Origin: Vesta saturnalis
Taxonomy: Eukaryota > Arthropoda > Insecta > Coleoptera > Lampyridae
Reading direction: 5' to 3'
NCBI GenBank assembly: GCA_036346205.1
Contig: JARFJB010002087.1
Coordinates: 10,265,001-10,329,000, forward strand
Length of the DNA: 64,000 nucleotides
The position numbers were made by a program, and so were the translations under genes. Of this stretch, positions 11,801-22,490 are shown piece after piece (position 1 is the first letter of the stretch; every line of letters begins with the position of its first letter). Under the pieces are notes generated by a model. The model was not told the DNA's origin and did no database searches. It saw only the letters and a list, made by a program, of their open reading frames with translations.

Positions 11801-11914
11801 TAAAAAAACGATAAAAAGAAAATTAAGATCAGCAATAGAAAGAACTGAATTTGTACCATAAAAATAAATCAAATATTTTTATTTATTTCGTGAAAAACAA
11901 CCCCCAATTGATTT
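8803..11914. other. AT-rich stretch, no gene recognised
   Basis: About 3.1 kb of AT-rich sequence. A Lys-rich 71-residue minus frame (8858-9073) and an 82-residue plus frame (11566-11814) have no recognisable domain and are probably chance. No tRNA, TIR pair or splice-supported exon was seen. Confidence 0.5.
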
Positions 11915-12239
11915 CAGACATATTAGGCTCAAGAGTAAACTAATCTTTCCTATGAGCAGAATCAATCGCTAGTGACATATGCAACGCGGCAGAATATGTA
12001 CCGATAAAATATAAAGTTTTAGATTTTGTACTCGCCGTTCCTTCGAAGACTATCCTCGACCCCTATTAGGCTCGGGAGTAAACTACTCTTTTTTATTGAA
12101 ATCTGAATATTTACATTTTGACGGTATATATTATTTCGCGTCGTGTATGTATACAAGGATTCTGTCGATAAGTACTTTTTTACTCTAATAGGGGTCGGGG
12201 GTAGTTTCCGAAGGAAGACAGAGGTACAAAATCTGAAAT

Positions 12240-12240
<1 letters not shown>
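11915..12240. repeat. Inverted repeat with an extra direct copy
   Basis: Arms at 12018-12098 and 12174-12240 are imperfect reverse complements. The shared core contains GATTTTGTAC, TTCCTTCG and CGACCCCTATTAG. A third partial copy in direct orientation lies at 11919-11950 (ATTAGGCTCAAGAGTAAACT against ATTAGGCTCGGGAGTAAACT at 12066). It is probably a foldback or a cluster of small repeats; no coding. Confidence 0.6.

Positions 12241-12241
<1 letters not shown>

Positions 12242-12295
<54 letters not shown>
12242..12295. repeat. (TA)n microsatellite
   Basis: About 54 bp of TA repeat. Its last TA (12294-12295) serves as the left target site of the adjacent mariner-like element. Confidence 0.95.
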
Positions 12296-12299
<4 letters not shown>

Positions 12300-12966
12300 A
12301 GACCCACGTTCTGTGGCTATCTTTGTTATTATAAGAGATACAGAGTCCGTTAAATTAGCAAAGTTGGGCAGAATTATATGATAATTCAAATACCAATAAG
12401 AAAATTCAACATTGTTGCCAACTTTCTAAGATATCTGAAAATAACTAAAAATCGTTCAAATTTTCAATCGGCTATCTTTTTTAATATTCAAAATACGAAA
12501 AAGTTATAGGAGAGACTTTTGATAGCTATTTTTACGCAAAATAATGGGAAAATGCGAATAAAAATTTTTTTAGTAATTATTTTTCGAGCTGCAACCCAAA
12601 CATACATTTTTTTAATGGCAACTATAGGTGGCTATGGACTCATTCGATGGCTTATTTTTTTCTGATTTCAAAATGTATAGCTTTGTATGTATAATATTAT
12701 TGGTTAACACACAATTTTCAAAAAAAGGTAATTATATTTATTAAACAAATTAAAGCGTGCCGTGAACATTTAAATAACAAAATAAGCTCATATCCTACTA
12801 CTAAATTTGTGGAAACAACAAGAAATAATGTACTTATCAAAATAAAAAGTTCTAAATAAAATAAACTTACAATGAAGAGTAACAGCAAAAATATAAACAG
12901 ATAACACAATCCCTCAATTATTTTGAACACACATTTGATATCATTTTAAAATTTCGTTTTGAACTT

Positions 12967-13934
12967 TTAATAAACTTTGGGTTTTAATTTGTTGTATAGC
13001 AACACGAATTTAATTTTTAAATCGACTAGATTACCAGGTTTTATTCGGTACACTTTGTTTTTAATTGCACCCCACAAGAAAAAGTCCAGGAGGGTTAAGT
13101 TTGGAGATCGCGGCAGCCAAGCTATTGGACCTCGATTTCCTATCCAATTATTAAAACGTTCCTGTAAATAGTTACACACAAGTACTCCATTGTGTGCTGG
13201 TGCCCCGTCGTGTTGAAGATAATTTAAATTTTGAATTACGTTTAACGGAAGGTCGTCCAAAATTTCTTCAAATTCGTTTCGTAAAAAAGTTAGATATCTT
13301 TCGGAATTTAAATTGTATTCATAAAAAAACGGCCCAAGGATTTTGGTACCAATAATACCGCACCAAACGTTTACTGAAAAAGCATATTGATCCCGCCTCT
13401 CAACAGTAATATGAGGAATTTCTTGGGACCATTGGATATGATTTTTTCTATTGAAGATGCTGTTGGTAAATTTTACTTCATCGGTAAAAATAATGTTTTC
13501 GAGAATTGATTGTTTGCTCGACTTTCATCAATCAACCATGTAGCGAAACGTAATCTTTTTTGATATTCTTCAACATACAATGTATTTCCTATATGAAAAT
13601 GATGACTTAAAATTATTTTGTTTCAAAATAACGTGGTCTTCATCTTTGGAAGTGTTGCACTCGTTCGCAATTTCACGAAGAGAGAGTAGGTTTAAATTCG
13701 ACGCAAGCTAAAACCCGTTTTTCTGTTTCTGTGTTAACATTAATTTTAAAATTTTGAGGTTTAGTAAACGTCCCATATTTTTTAAATTTGATTCGAGTTT
13801 GGCAAATAATCTCACATCGGTCGTCTTCTTTCCATATAAGTTTGAAGATATAATTCCGAAGCAGCATTAGCATCTGTGTTAGACACGTAATAGCAAAAAA
13901 GCGTATCATTTCTTTCTTCAGAAGAATAAGCCAT
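12967..13934 (-). pseudogene. Mariner-superfamily transposase, left copy (DD40-41D type)
   Basis: Minus-strand reading with frameshifts: MAYSSEERNDTLFCYYVSNT start, YGTFTKPQNFKINV, a D1 block IIFTDEVKFTNSIFNRK, HIQWSQEIPHITVERRDQ, FSVNVWCGIIGTKILGPFF and LDDLPLNVIQNLNYLQ. The D2 block HDGAPAHNGVLVCNYL and the D3 block RSPNLTLLDFFLWGAIKNKV follow. All three catalytic acids are recognisable, with about 40 residues between D2 and D3, unlike classical mariner (34). At least three frameshifts and a short C-terminus make it non-functional. A sister copy with an internal deletion lies 450 bp to the right on the other strand. Confidence 0.88.
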
Positions 13935-14036
13935 TAATAAATTAATATTCACTACGTAAGTACGAACTACAACTGGTTGCAACAAATAATTCAATATCTA
14001 CTATTTGACCGTCAAATCAATGCAGAGTTTTGTTTT

Positions 14037-14275
14037 TAATATTTACGCAAAATGGGAAAATGCGAATAAAAATTTTTTTTGGTAATTATTTTTCGAGCTA
14101 CAACCCAAACATACATTTTTTTAATGGCAACTGTAGGTGGCTATGGACTCATTCGATGGCTTATTTTTTGTGATTTCAAAAATGTATAGCTTTGTATTAT
14201 TAGTTAACTCACAATTTTCAAAAATTGTAATTATAGTATTTACTAAACAAATGCAATGTTTGCCGTGGTGTTCTG
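14037..14275 (+). repeat. Internal TIR copy inside the composite element
   Basis: This repeats about 12535-12770 in the same orientation, including GGAAAATGCGAATAAAAATT, TTTTTCGAGCT, CAACCCAAACATACATTTTT and GACTCATTCGATGGCTTATT. It lies between the starts of the two divergent transposase genes and marks the fusion point of the two copies. Confidence 0.85.
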
Positions 14276-14383
14276 TGTTAAAAACAAAATTCTTCATTGA
14301 TTGACTGTCAAATAGTAGATATTGAATTATTTGTTGTAATCAGTTGTAGTTCGTACTTAAAAATAGTGAACATTAATTTATTA

Positions 14384-14870
14384 ATGGCTTATTCTTCTGA
14401 AGAAAGAAATGATATGCTTTTTTGCTATTACGTGTCTAACACAGATACTAATGCTGCTTCGGAATTATATCTTCACACTTATATAGAAAGAAGACAACCC
14501 GATGTTAGATTATTTGCCAAAAAATATGGGGCTTTTACTAAACCTCAAAATTTTAAAATGAATCTTAACATAGAAACAGAAGAACGTTTTTTAGCTTACG
14601 TCGAATTTAAACCTACTACATCTCTTCGTGAATTTGCGCACGAGTGCAACACTTACAAAGATGAAACCCACGTTATTTTGAAACAAAATAATTTTAAGCC
14701 ATATCATTTCCATTTTCAACACGACGGGGCACCAGCACACAATGGATTACTTGTGTGTAACTATTTACAGGAACGTTTTAATAATTGGATAGGAAATCGA
14801 GGCCCAATATGTTGACCGCTGTGATCTCCAGACTTGACCCCCCCTGTTGTTTCCACAAATTTAGTAGTAG
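14384..14870 (+). pseudogene. Mariner-superfamily transposase, right copy, internally deleted
   Basis: Plus-strand frame that starts MAYSSEERNDMLFCYYVSNT, continues through YGAFTKPQNFKMNLN and LREFAHECNTYKDETHV, and jumps at FKPYHFHF straight to the D2 block QHDGAPAHNGLLVCNYLQER. The whole D1 region is deleted in frame. After GNRGPI it carries a stop, then SPDLTP, and breaks into the right TIR before the third Asp. It is closely related to the minus-strand copy. The deletion kept the frame, so the 172-residue open frame is long but catalytically dead. Confidence 0.88.
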
Positions 14871-15375
14871 AATATGACCTTATTTTGTTATTTAAATGTT
14901 CACGGCACACTTTAATTTGTTTAATAAATATTATAATTGCCTTTTTTTTTAAATTTTGTGTTAACTAATAATGTAAAACATACAAAGCTATACATTTTTG
15001 AAATCAGAAAAAAGTAAGCCATCGAATGAGTCCATAGCCATTTAAAAAAATGTATGTTTTGGTTGTAGCTCGAAAAATAATTACTAAAAAATTTTTATCC
15101 GCATTTTCCCATTATTTTGCGTAAAAATAGCTATCAAAAGTCTCTCTTATAACTTTTTCGTATTTTGAATATTAAAAAAGATATAGCCGATTGAAAATTT
15201 GGACGATTTTTAGTTATTTTCAGATATCTTAGAAAGTTGGCAACAATGTTGAATTTTCTTATCGGTAATTGAATTATCATGTAATTCTGCCCAACTTTGT
15301 TAATTTAACCGACTCTGTATCTTTTATAATAACAAAGATAGCCATAGAACGTGGGTAGATTCTAGACACCCGGTA

Positions 15376-17426
15376 TACAGGGTGTCCCACGACTAACGAC
15401 ATCGATCAATTATGGAATAAGTATGCATTGGAAAAATTTGAAAATTTGGCTATTAACTAAAGTCGATAGGGGACATCCATGTAAAATATTCTCAAGATTA
15501 CAGCACTTCTGGTTATTCCGGAAGTGGATATTATCTTGTTTATTTTAAATGGGAGACCTTGTATATTGTTGCATTTTTTGATTCTACGTCCAATTCTAGG
15601 CGTACTTTATATTTAATGTCATATATTCTAAGTTTTCAATAAAAAATGACATTTGCATCCACCAACAAAGCTGCGTATACTGTCCAAACGGCAAATTATT
15701 TTGTAGTGAAACTCTGAACTATTGTAGTTCACTAACAACGCGCTATGACGTATTTGTATACAAGGTGATTGAAAAACAAAATGAATTTGGCACTTAAAAA
15801 AAATAGTCATTTTTTTTAAATTTGAACCCATACTTTTTGCATCGTATTTGGGTTTAGCACCAGAAATAACTATGATTTTCAATTTAAATGCCTATACCTA
15901 AATCTAACCCTTTTCATTTTATTGGAGAAACTGCGTTTTCACTTGCCCATACTCGGTTGCGTTGTTGAACTTTTTATTTTTAATCTTAGCTGGTAATGCT
16001 TTTACTGCCCAGTTATCATGGAAACTGTAAAGATATGCTAATGACATTAGTTTTGATAACTAAGAATATGCCGTCACTACTCGAATGTACAAACGAAGAT
16101 TATTTAAATTTATTTATTATTTACGGAGAATGTGATAAAGTGGTGAATAGAACATGTGTGACGTTTGCTGTCCATTATCTAGAAAAAAGAATCCGTCACC
16201 GAAAGCCGCGAAGCAAATTGTTGACAATTTTAAAAATACCGGTTCCGTTAAAAGAAAAATTGTTAAAGCTAAACCTATTATTAACAATGAAAATGTGGAA
16301 ATTGCAAACCCTCATGCTCTTTGAGAACGAAACTTAAAGAAACTGGAGTTTTAATGTTTATTGCACAGTAAGAAATTATCAAATTATGATACGTTTCTAT
16401 GACTAAAATTTGAACGGTAAAGTTCTATCAAAATGTAAATGTTCAGAACTGAATATGTCTTATGTTCCAAAAAGGTGAACGATATTTAGCAATATTACAA
16501 AAGTTGGAAACTGAGTATAGGGATAATTTACCTCTGGCTGACAGAATTCAAGTGCTATACCAACATGAAGGTGCACCGCCTCACAATGGTCATATTGTGA
16601 ATACTGTCCTACGGCATACATTCGAGGACCATTGGATAGCTAATGATGGACCTTTTCAATGGCCATCGCGTTCGCCATCGGTTTTAGATTTTTTGTATGG
16701 GGTGCCATTAAGGGTGAAGTATACAACACTCCTTTAACAACGAAGGAAAAATGTATGGAGAGAGTACAAAACGCATTTCGCTCTTTTGAACCCAATTTCA
16801 ACAAGAGCGGCAACCCACGAGCAACTGACCTGAAGGTGCGAAAAGTGTCACGAAGTTCAAGGGCGCAATTTCGAATATTTAATTCACATTGTAAACGACA
16901 TTTTCATTGTTAAGAATAGGTTTAGCTTTAACAATTATTCTTTTAAGTTATTATTGTGCATCAAAAAGAGATTGACTCTTTAGGTGCATCATCTTATAAT
17001 ATTCTAATTTTCCCGAAAGCTACTTACTTTAGAGCTTTACACAAGGTAAACATTTTTCGTGTAAATGACTTTAGTTATACAAAAACTGCCAATGAAATTC
17101 ATTTTATGCCAGTGCCGTAGAAGTACAGGGTGAAATACTTGACCCCTTGACCCCTATATCTACGTCTATGGCATATTTAAAAATTACCTCAATCGTTGCA
17201 CAGCACGTCATTCCTTATGTGTTATAAGTCAACCGAATCTCATTTATGTACTTTTAATATTTTAGGAGTTACGGGCAAAAAAACCAAAAAAAAAATGTTA
17301 TTCTTTAACGACCTGTATCTAATAAACGACGCATCTTCAAGGGTACGTTTATGGAAACTTTTTTCATATTTAGAGATATACTTTCACCTCCCGACGTTTG
17401 TTGCACTATTTACGGGACACCCTGTA
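15376..17426 (+). mobile_element. Mariner-superfamily element, 2,051 bp
   Basis: The ends are TACAGGGTGTCCC and its reverse complement GGGACACCCTGTA, flanked by TA at 15374-15375 and 17427-17428. Only 9 bp (GACACCCGG) separate its left TA from the right TA of the preceding element. That spacer plus TA matches 10 of 11 bases of this element's own right terminus, in inverted orientation. Confidence 0.85.
16068..16890 (+). pseudogene. Mariner-superfamily transposase pseudogene
   Basis: The N-terminal helix-turn-helix is YLNLFIIYGECDKVVNRTCV, followed after a shift by HYPEKRNPSPKAAKQIVDNF and NTGSVKRKIVKAKP. A middle part is missing. GERYLAILQKLETEYRDNLP and the D2 block follow, where HEGAPPHNGHIV has Glu instead of Asp. 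DHWIANDGPFQWPSRSPS..LDF precedes a frameshift into FVWGAIKGEVYNTPLTTKEK and RVQNAFRSFEPNFNKSG. The D1 block is missing, D2 is mutated and the frame is broken twice. It belongs to the same broad clade as the other long-TIR elements in this window. Confidence 0.85.
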
Positions 17427-17489
17427 TAATGTAGGAAAAATTGTTTTATCATTTCGCTAAAATCATTAATTCGGACATTTTATTAATAA

Positions 17490-17614
17490 AGACTAAATGT
17501 AAAAAATGCGAGCAACAAATTTCATTTTGGGGATTACTACCAAATTAAGATATGTCAGTTATCCTGTTACCATACCTGGGTATAAGGTTTTCGTGATTTT
17601 CATACCGTTTTAGC
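17490..17614. repeat. Left part of a tandem-repeat array (split by hAT)
   Basis: One unit with the array signature GCAACAAATTTCATTTTGGG, an ACCAAATTA block, a TACC block and AAGGTTTTCGTGATTTTCAT, then GTTTTAGC. It continues on the far side of the hAT element at 21466. Confidence 0.8.
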
Positions 17615-20600
17615 CAGGGCCGTTTTTCCATATTTTGCCGCCCTGGGCACACCAAAATTTAGCGCCTTGTTACTTACCTCAGTTTACTTTTCAAAAGTTT
17701 TAAACAGCAATATAATAGGTATAAAATAATTAAATAAATTGGAAAGCTGAACGGTTGAAAATTTTATATTACACACGTTCTTTCAAATATGAGTGATATC
17801 CAGCTATTGGCCAATATTTCATATACTTAAAAACTTGAAGATGAAGAAATGAAACACTAATCGTGATGCATACGCTAAAATTCCAAACATGTTTCAATTC
17901 ATAACATATTCATCCAATGAGCTCTCTAATGAATGAATAATGAGAACATTTTCAACTTTATTAGCGAATTAAACATAATTGAAAAAATTACAATATAAAC
18001 TCACATTATTTTTCTTCTTGCTTTTTCGTAGAAAATGCATCCGAGAGTTGCTCCAAGTTCAGCGAGTTCGCATTGTCGTTTTCAATGGAAATTATTGCTA
18101 AACCATCGAGTTTTTCTTGGCTTAGGTAACTTTTTATTCTGCCTAGCGCAGAAAAGCTTCTTTCTCACGACGCATTGGAAACCGGGATGCTTAAAAACAT
18201 TCTGAGTGCTGTATAAATATTTGGAAACGAGAGGACTAATCCATCAGATATAATTTTTTGCAGTAATTGAGTAGGAGAATTCTTGTCGGAACTTCCTAAT
18301 TCCATTTCTTTAAATTGTAAACACTCCTCACTTAAGTTCTTGTCCAAATCATCGGGGTATCGAGTCACAAGATTTGGAGCGTCAGATTGAATTACGTCTA
18401 CATCCTTATCATCCAACTGAAGTAAAAATCAAAATAATTGACATACTTCCTTATAAGCTTTTCTGCGTCGCTTCAATTCAGCAATTATTTGGTCCAGGAT
18501 AGGGTTGAATGTCTCAAATTGAAGAGACTGTTTAGAATCGAAGTTCGTATGGCCTCTTCATTCTCTTCGAATGGGAATTTCCTCTTACTTTTTCTCTTCT
18601 CAGCTTCATCCGTTCAGCTTTGTCCAGTTAGATCGGTAGCTTTCGTGTATATTTCTTCAAACCTTGATGATCTCATATCACTCAGATAATTTTCTAATGA
18701 GATATACAGCTCTGCTGCCGACATTATACCCAAGTTGACTAATTGAAGACTTTTGTTAGTCTTATTCATTCTTTCGAGTACAGTTGTCCATAAAACCAAC
18801 ATGAATGCTATCTCATTGCGGTTCAACTTTTGTCTAGTGATCTTGCTTCATGTTTAGTGGCTTTATTCTGTTGCTCGTCACTGGCAATTTCTCTTAAGCA
18901 TGTTCTGAAAATGTCATAGCCACCTAGCAGCGCTGTCGACGCATCATGGCGTGCAGAGCAACGGGTTTCACTTAACGACTTCAATACAGAGAATTTTCAA
19001 TCTGCCTTTTTCAAATGGTCGTTCATTTTCTGCCAACGACTTGTACATTTTTGCACGAACATGAAATGGTCTACTGCTTTCTCGCAACATTCTGCAGCAC
19101 AGGTTCCCACCAAGTTTAGAGAATGAGCTGTGCAAGGCACGTGCATCGCAAGATCATTGTATCCTCTAATTCTTTCTTGCAAGCCCGAGTATGCACCAGC
19201 CATATTATTTGCGTTATCATAGCATTGTCCTCTGCAGTTCTTCAATTCTAGATTATTATCCTCGAGTTATGTAGTGACGACAGTTTCCAGAGACTGCGAT
19301 TTATGGTTGTAGATTAGAATAAACGTGAAAAAACGTTCTACTGGTACTCCAGAAGCATTAACACATCTGAAGACAACACTTAATTGATCAATATGGGAAA
19401 TATCTGGAGTAGAATCAACTATCAATTTCACTTCTTTTACTTCTTCAATAACTTTATTCCTCACTTCTGATCCAATTGTAGTGATTATCTCGCTGCAAAT
19501 ACAGGACAAAAGATATGATGTATGTCCTTTTCCTAGATTTCCGTATTTTCTTAAATGTTCTGCAAGAAAGTCATCAAACTCCACAATAAGCTCCAATAAA
19601 CCAAGATAATTCCCGTTTTATGTTGAACCGATTGTTTCATTTGATCCCCGAAACGGTAGTCCTCTCGAAGCTAAAAATTTGACGACTGTCACTAACCGTT
19701 TGAAGACTGGTCGCCAATAAAACTTCTCGGATTCAAACTGACCTTTCAGTTTGGAATCAATTGCTGATTTTGATGATCGTCGTGCTGTCAGTTCCAGGGC
19801 ATGCTTGCGGTGCTCGTGGCCCTTTGCATGCCTTCCAAGTGCCTCATCTGCATGTTTCCAGTGATTGAAGCCAAACCAATTTAGGCTTGTAGAATCTTTG
19901 GAGAATAGGCGACAGAGAATACCAAAAACTTTTCCAGTAGATTCTGAGTAAAGTAGCCAGTCGCGAAGAACCAGTTGACCGTTCGGTAATTTTGAAAAGA
20001 AATGCGCCGGTTTCAGGAATCTGTTTTCATAGGATTTTCGTATTTCCGCCTTGAGTTTAAGAAATCTGCATTCAAATTCTGTATCGGAATTTTCTCAACT
20101 ATCATATCTACTGTTTTCTCGTTTATGATCCAAGACGCAGCATCATGTAGATTAATTAGGGATCGAGTGGTTACTACCTCAGGAAGAGGCATTAACGAAG
20201 AATTGAATGACGAAGGTGCAGTTGCTACCTGATTAATCGGTTGGCATGGAACTGATGTAACTGCATCCGCCGAGGAAATATCATGTAGCTCATCAGTGGT
20301 CGAGTCAAAAGTTGTCACGGGTTAATTCAAAACAGATGTTGAAGATCCAAAAACATGTAATCTTACTAGTCTTCTTCAAAGATTCTGCATTCTTTTTCAA
20401 CTTTTCTTCGCGGAGTTTCTTATATTCGTATCCACTCAACTTTTTCTGGTCTCCCATTTTACTGACAAAAAAAAATAAAATAAATGAGTTTTCGTGATAT
20501 ATTTTCCGTTATAATCATAACTCAATTACTTTGTCACAATTGAATATCCACGAACCCGCACCAATGTAATAATACGCTTTTAATTATCGATTGAACTATA

Positions 20601-21465
20601 ATGGTAAAGTGGTAAGTAAATAACACTTGGAAAAGTTGAACACTCAGCACTCTGTATAATTCGGAGTGAAAGTGTTTAAATTCGATTTGTAATGTTGTCA
20701 TAGTCATATAATGTTCTACTTATAATTCTCATTGCAGTTAGATTTTACAAAATTAAAAAATATAACAATTTCACACTTTAGTAAATAATATTTCTGAAAT
20801 TATTTATGATAGTCTTAAAACTATGCTACATTATTTTATATTAATTTTAAGATACTTACAAAGTAATCTATGCCGAGACCTCTAGTTACTCTAGTAGAAA
20901 TAAAACTAGGTAATTTTGAAATATACATATTTATACCATCAGTATATATCACATAGAAAAACCCTGAATTTGATATATCAAATAGTAAGAACTATTGACT
21001 TATTGACTATATACAGATACCTAAGTGGGGTATCTTGTATGTATTTTAATTATTAGATCACTTACCTAATAGTTAGAAGACAGATACTTTGAAGGTACAA
21101 GCGATGACACACACAAATTACAGAGCGATAATTATTGTGTATACTGTGAAAACAAAATCGAGAATGGCGCATTACAGTAAAGTTTGCCGCTTTTTGATGA
21201 TTGTAGCTACCTACAGTACGAAGCTTTCCTAGAAAATACGTGCTAATGAGAGATTTTAAAACCATTTTCAGACATGTGCAGCGCCCATAAACATCACACC
21301 CCGCAATTGCCGATACGGTGCACCGCTGGAAGCCAACGGGACTGAGAGCGATACGGGGAAAGTTTCAGTAGACGAACATGTGGCGTCCAGATGTTTGTGC
21401 CGCCTTTTGGAACTTTTCCGCCCTGGGCACGTGCCCTGCGGGCCCGTACGGTAAAAGCGGGCCTG
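17615..21465 (-). mobile_element. hAT transposon, 3,851 bp, perfect 8-bp target duplication
   Basis: The left end is CAGGGCCGTTTTTCC and the right end, read in reverse complement, is CAGGCCCGCTTTTACC. The 8-bp duplication GTTTTAGC at 17607-17614 and 21466-21473 is exact. Subterminal CCGCCCTGGGCAC appears near both ends. This is a textbook hAT structure and it encloses a minus-strand hAT transposase pseudogene. Confidence 0.97.
18006..20457 (-). pseudogene. hAT-family transposase pseudogene (ZMYM1-like)
   Basis: Minus-strand remnant from ATG 20457 (MGDQKKLSGYEYKKLREEKL) to TAA 18008-18006. In order: a low-complexity N-terminus; a TTF-type zinc-finger-like region around 20000-19800; FDDFLAEHLRKYGNLGKG; VKLIVDSTPDISHIDQLSVV (catalytic Asp region); LKNCRGQCYDNANNMAGAYS; HVPCTAHSLNLVGTCAAECC; SRWQKMNDHLKK. 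The C-terminal dimerisation end is ERSFSALGRIKSYLSQEKLD. The type resembles ZMYM1/DUF4371-like hAT proteins common in animals. Several frameshifts and stops break it, although the termini and target duplication are intact. Confidence 0.92.
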
Positions 21466-22490
21466 GTTTTAGCCTTTAGATTTTATAAAAAAAAGCGAGT
21501 TCTGTTTGAGGTTATTAATTAGCACCAAATTATGATATATCATCCTTCATTATAAAATTTTATAAAAGCTTTATAAAATCAGGCATCAGGTTTTATTTTA
21601 GAGCTAAAAATTAGTTCCAAATTAGCTCCAAATTAGCACCAAATCATAGTATATAATTCATCCTAATACCTTGCTTTGTTATAAGGTATTCTTGCTTTCC
21701 ATAACGAATCAACCCAATAATTTTATCAAAAATTCGAGCAACGAATTTTATTTTGGGGTTACAAAAAAAGCACCAAATTTTGCACCAAATTATGACATAT
21801 CAATCATCCTGATACCGTGCTTTGTTGTAAGGTTTTTGTGATTTCCATAACGTTTTAGCACAAAATTTTATGGAAAATATAAGCAACAAATTTTATTTTA
21901 GAGTAACAAAATAGGATCAAATTAGTGGATACCATACTTTGTTATGAGGATTTTATGATTTCCATGACGTTTAGCCCAAAATTGTATGAAAAATACGAGC
22001 AACAAATTTCATTTTAAGATAACTAAATAGACCCAAATTATGGTATATGAATCATCCTCATACCATGATTTGTTGCAAGGTTTTCGTGTTTTTCTGACTT
22101 TTAGCCAAACAATTTATGAAGTATACGGTCAACAAATTTCATTTTAGGGCAACAAGGTAGCTATCCAATTAGCACCAGCATAATCCTAATATCATTCTTT
22201 TTATAAGGTTTTCGTGATTTTCATAACGGTTCAGCCTCAAAATTTTATGAAAAATACGAGTCACATATTATATATCAGGTAACAAAGTAGCACCACACTA
22301 GCACAAAATTATAGTATGTCAATCATACTAATACCACGCTTAGTTATTAGGTTTTCGTGGTCTCCAATACTTTTTGTCCTAAAAATTTTATAAAAAATAC
22401 GAGCATCATATTTTATTTCAGGGTAACAAAGTAGCACCAAATTAACACCAAATTATAACACATTAATCATACTGATACCATGCTTTACAC
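21466..22490. repeat. Tandem-repeat array, unit about 115-145 bp
   Basis: At least six degenerate units, each with the order: (G)AGCAACAAATTTYATTTT, AGCACCAAATTA, TATCAATCATCCTGATACC, AAGGTTTTCGTGATTTCCAT, TTTTAGCC, AATTTTATGAAAAATACGAG. Unit starts fall near 21736, 21881, 21997, 22127, 22258 and 22401. The array includes the unit left of the hAT at 17490-17614. Confidence 0.88.

Larger units (their letters stand above)
12296..15362. mobile_element. Composite long-TIR mariner-like element (head-to-head)
   Basis: The outer ends GAATAGACCCACGTTC and (reverse complement) GAATCTACCCACGTTC sit inside TA at 12294-12295 and 15363-15364. The TIRs are very long: 12296 to about 12846 matches the reverse complement of about 14845 to 15362. 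A third, shorter copy of the TIR lies internally at about 14037-14275 in the left-end orientation. Two related transposase genes point away from each other, minus at 13934-12967 and plus at 14384-14840. The structure is that of two copies fused head to head, or of one copy inserted in or recombined with another. Confidence 0.85.
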
